DNA from: Glandiceps talaboti
Taxonomy: Eukaryota > Hemichordata > Enteropneusta > Spengelidae
Assembly (NCBI RefSeq): GCF_964340395.1
Contig: NC_135569.1
Location: 9,909,040-9,973,039, forward strand
Reading direction: 5' to 3'
Length of the DNA: 64,000 nucleotides
A model generated the notes under the pieces. That model had not been told where the DNA came from and searched no databases. It saw only the letters and a list, made by a program, of their open reading frames with translations. Both the position numbers and the translations under genes were made by a program. Below are positions 63,690 through 64,000 of the stretch, one piece after another (within the stretch, counting starts at the first letter, position 1; each line of letters begins with the position of its first letter).

Positions 63690-64000
63690 ATTAGGCCTTA
63701 AAAAAATAACTGTTTGGTTCCGTTACCAACCCCACCTAGCTTTTCACTGCTGACCTAATTTTTTTTTCACATATTCGAGAAACAAATAATAAAATTACAA
63801 AAATTGTGAAGTCTCACAAGAAATACTGGAATTGGGAACTGATATCAACTTAAAAAGACAAAATAAAACTGTTCTTCCAATCTGTAATGGCTGTACATAT
63901 GATAGGAAGAAATTAACAACACAAAGACCATTGGTATAACAATGAAAAACCTGAACTAGACACTCACACAGAAAAAAAAAAAAATAAAAAAAAAAAAAAA
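63690..64000. mobile_element. partial MITE of the TTAGGCCT/GGTTCCG family at the window edge
   Basis: Starts ttaggccttaaaaaa, then tgtttggttccg, with the same internal order as 33386-33615 (ctgtaatggctgtacat, ctgaactagacactcaca). It ends in an A-rich tract at the boundary, so the right terminus is not seen. Confidence 0.6.

Larger units (their letters stand above)
41904..64000. other. gene-free 22 kb, probably the long 5' intron or upstream region of the Kv-beta gene
   Basis: No exon matching the missing Kv-beta N-terminus, and no other gene, could be recognised on either strand. The stretch holds the repeats listed separately, duplicated segments at 43855-44220 and 46211/46577, and otherwise AT-rich unique sequence. 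Confidence 0.5.

Noticed and set aside
41904-64000. Search for the missing Kv-beta 5' exon (expected to end GLRVSCLGLG-like on the minus strand)
   Set aside because: No segment with the expected complement pattern and donor was found; probably beyond the window.

Overview
This is an AT-rich, intron-bearing animal nuclear sequence. Spliced genes with GT-AG introns, many microsatellites and several families of short DNA transposons fill it, and there are no operons, Shine-Dalgarno sites or viral genes. The gene content (a SUEL-type lectin with a CGGC cysteine module, a PQ-loop transporter, a Kv-channel beta subunit, an animal Harbinger transposon) and the frequent TACATGTA motif suggest a marine invertebrate bilaterian such as a lophotrochozoan, hemichordate or cephalochordate. 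I cannot resolve the phylum from sequence alone.

Layout. Positions 1-2640 hold the middle of a minus-strand modular lectin-like gene: two phase-1 exons encoding a cysteine-rich CGGC module followed by a rhamnose-binding (SUEL) lectin domain. Positions 4401-6606 hold a complete three-exon plus-strand PQ-loop (SLC66-type) membrane protein of 361 residues. Its second intron carries a tandem array that repeats the 5' splice site together with a TGACGTCA box. Positions 7187-14223 are one essentially intact PIF/Harbinger DNA transposon: matching terminal inverted repeats, GAT flanking duplications, a two-exon DDE transposase on the plus strand (374 aa) and a three-exon Myb/SANT-trihelix partner on the minus strand (260 aa), in convergent orientation. 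Younger short elements are nested between the two genes.

Positions 14224-30170 are mostly intergenic. They contain one small secreted cysteine-rich protein gene (19155-19475, minus), a possible orphan exon near 26.6 kb, a SINE/LINE-tail-like sequence and several foldback elements. Positions 30396-41903 hold nine minus-strand exons of a voltage-gated potassium channel beta subunit (Kv-beta, aldo-keto reductase fold), complete at its C-terminus, which has an unusual poly-glycine extension. The 5' exon(s) are not visible and probably lie beyond the right edge, so 41.9-64 kb is best read as a very long intron or upstream region full of repeats, including a 63-bp minisatellite at 54.36-55.44 kb.

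The most distinctive content is mobile: an apparently autonomous Harbinger element, five copies of a ~350-bp foldback MITE with TTAA/TA target sites, two CAGGG-ended elements with 5-bp target duplications, and at least four other inverted-repeat families, several inside Kv-beta introns. I found no multi-gene system beyond the transposase plus DNA-binding-protein pair.
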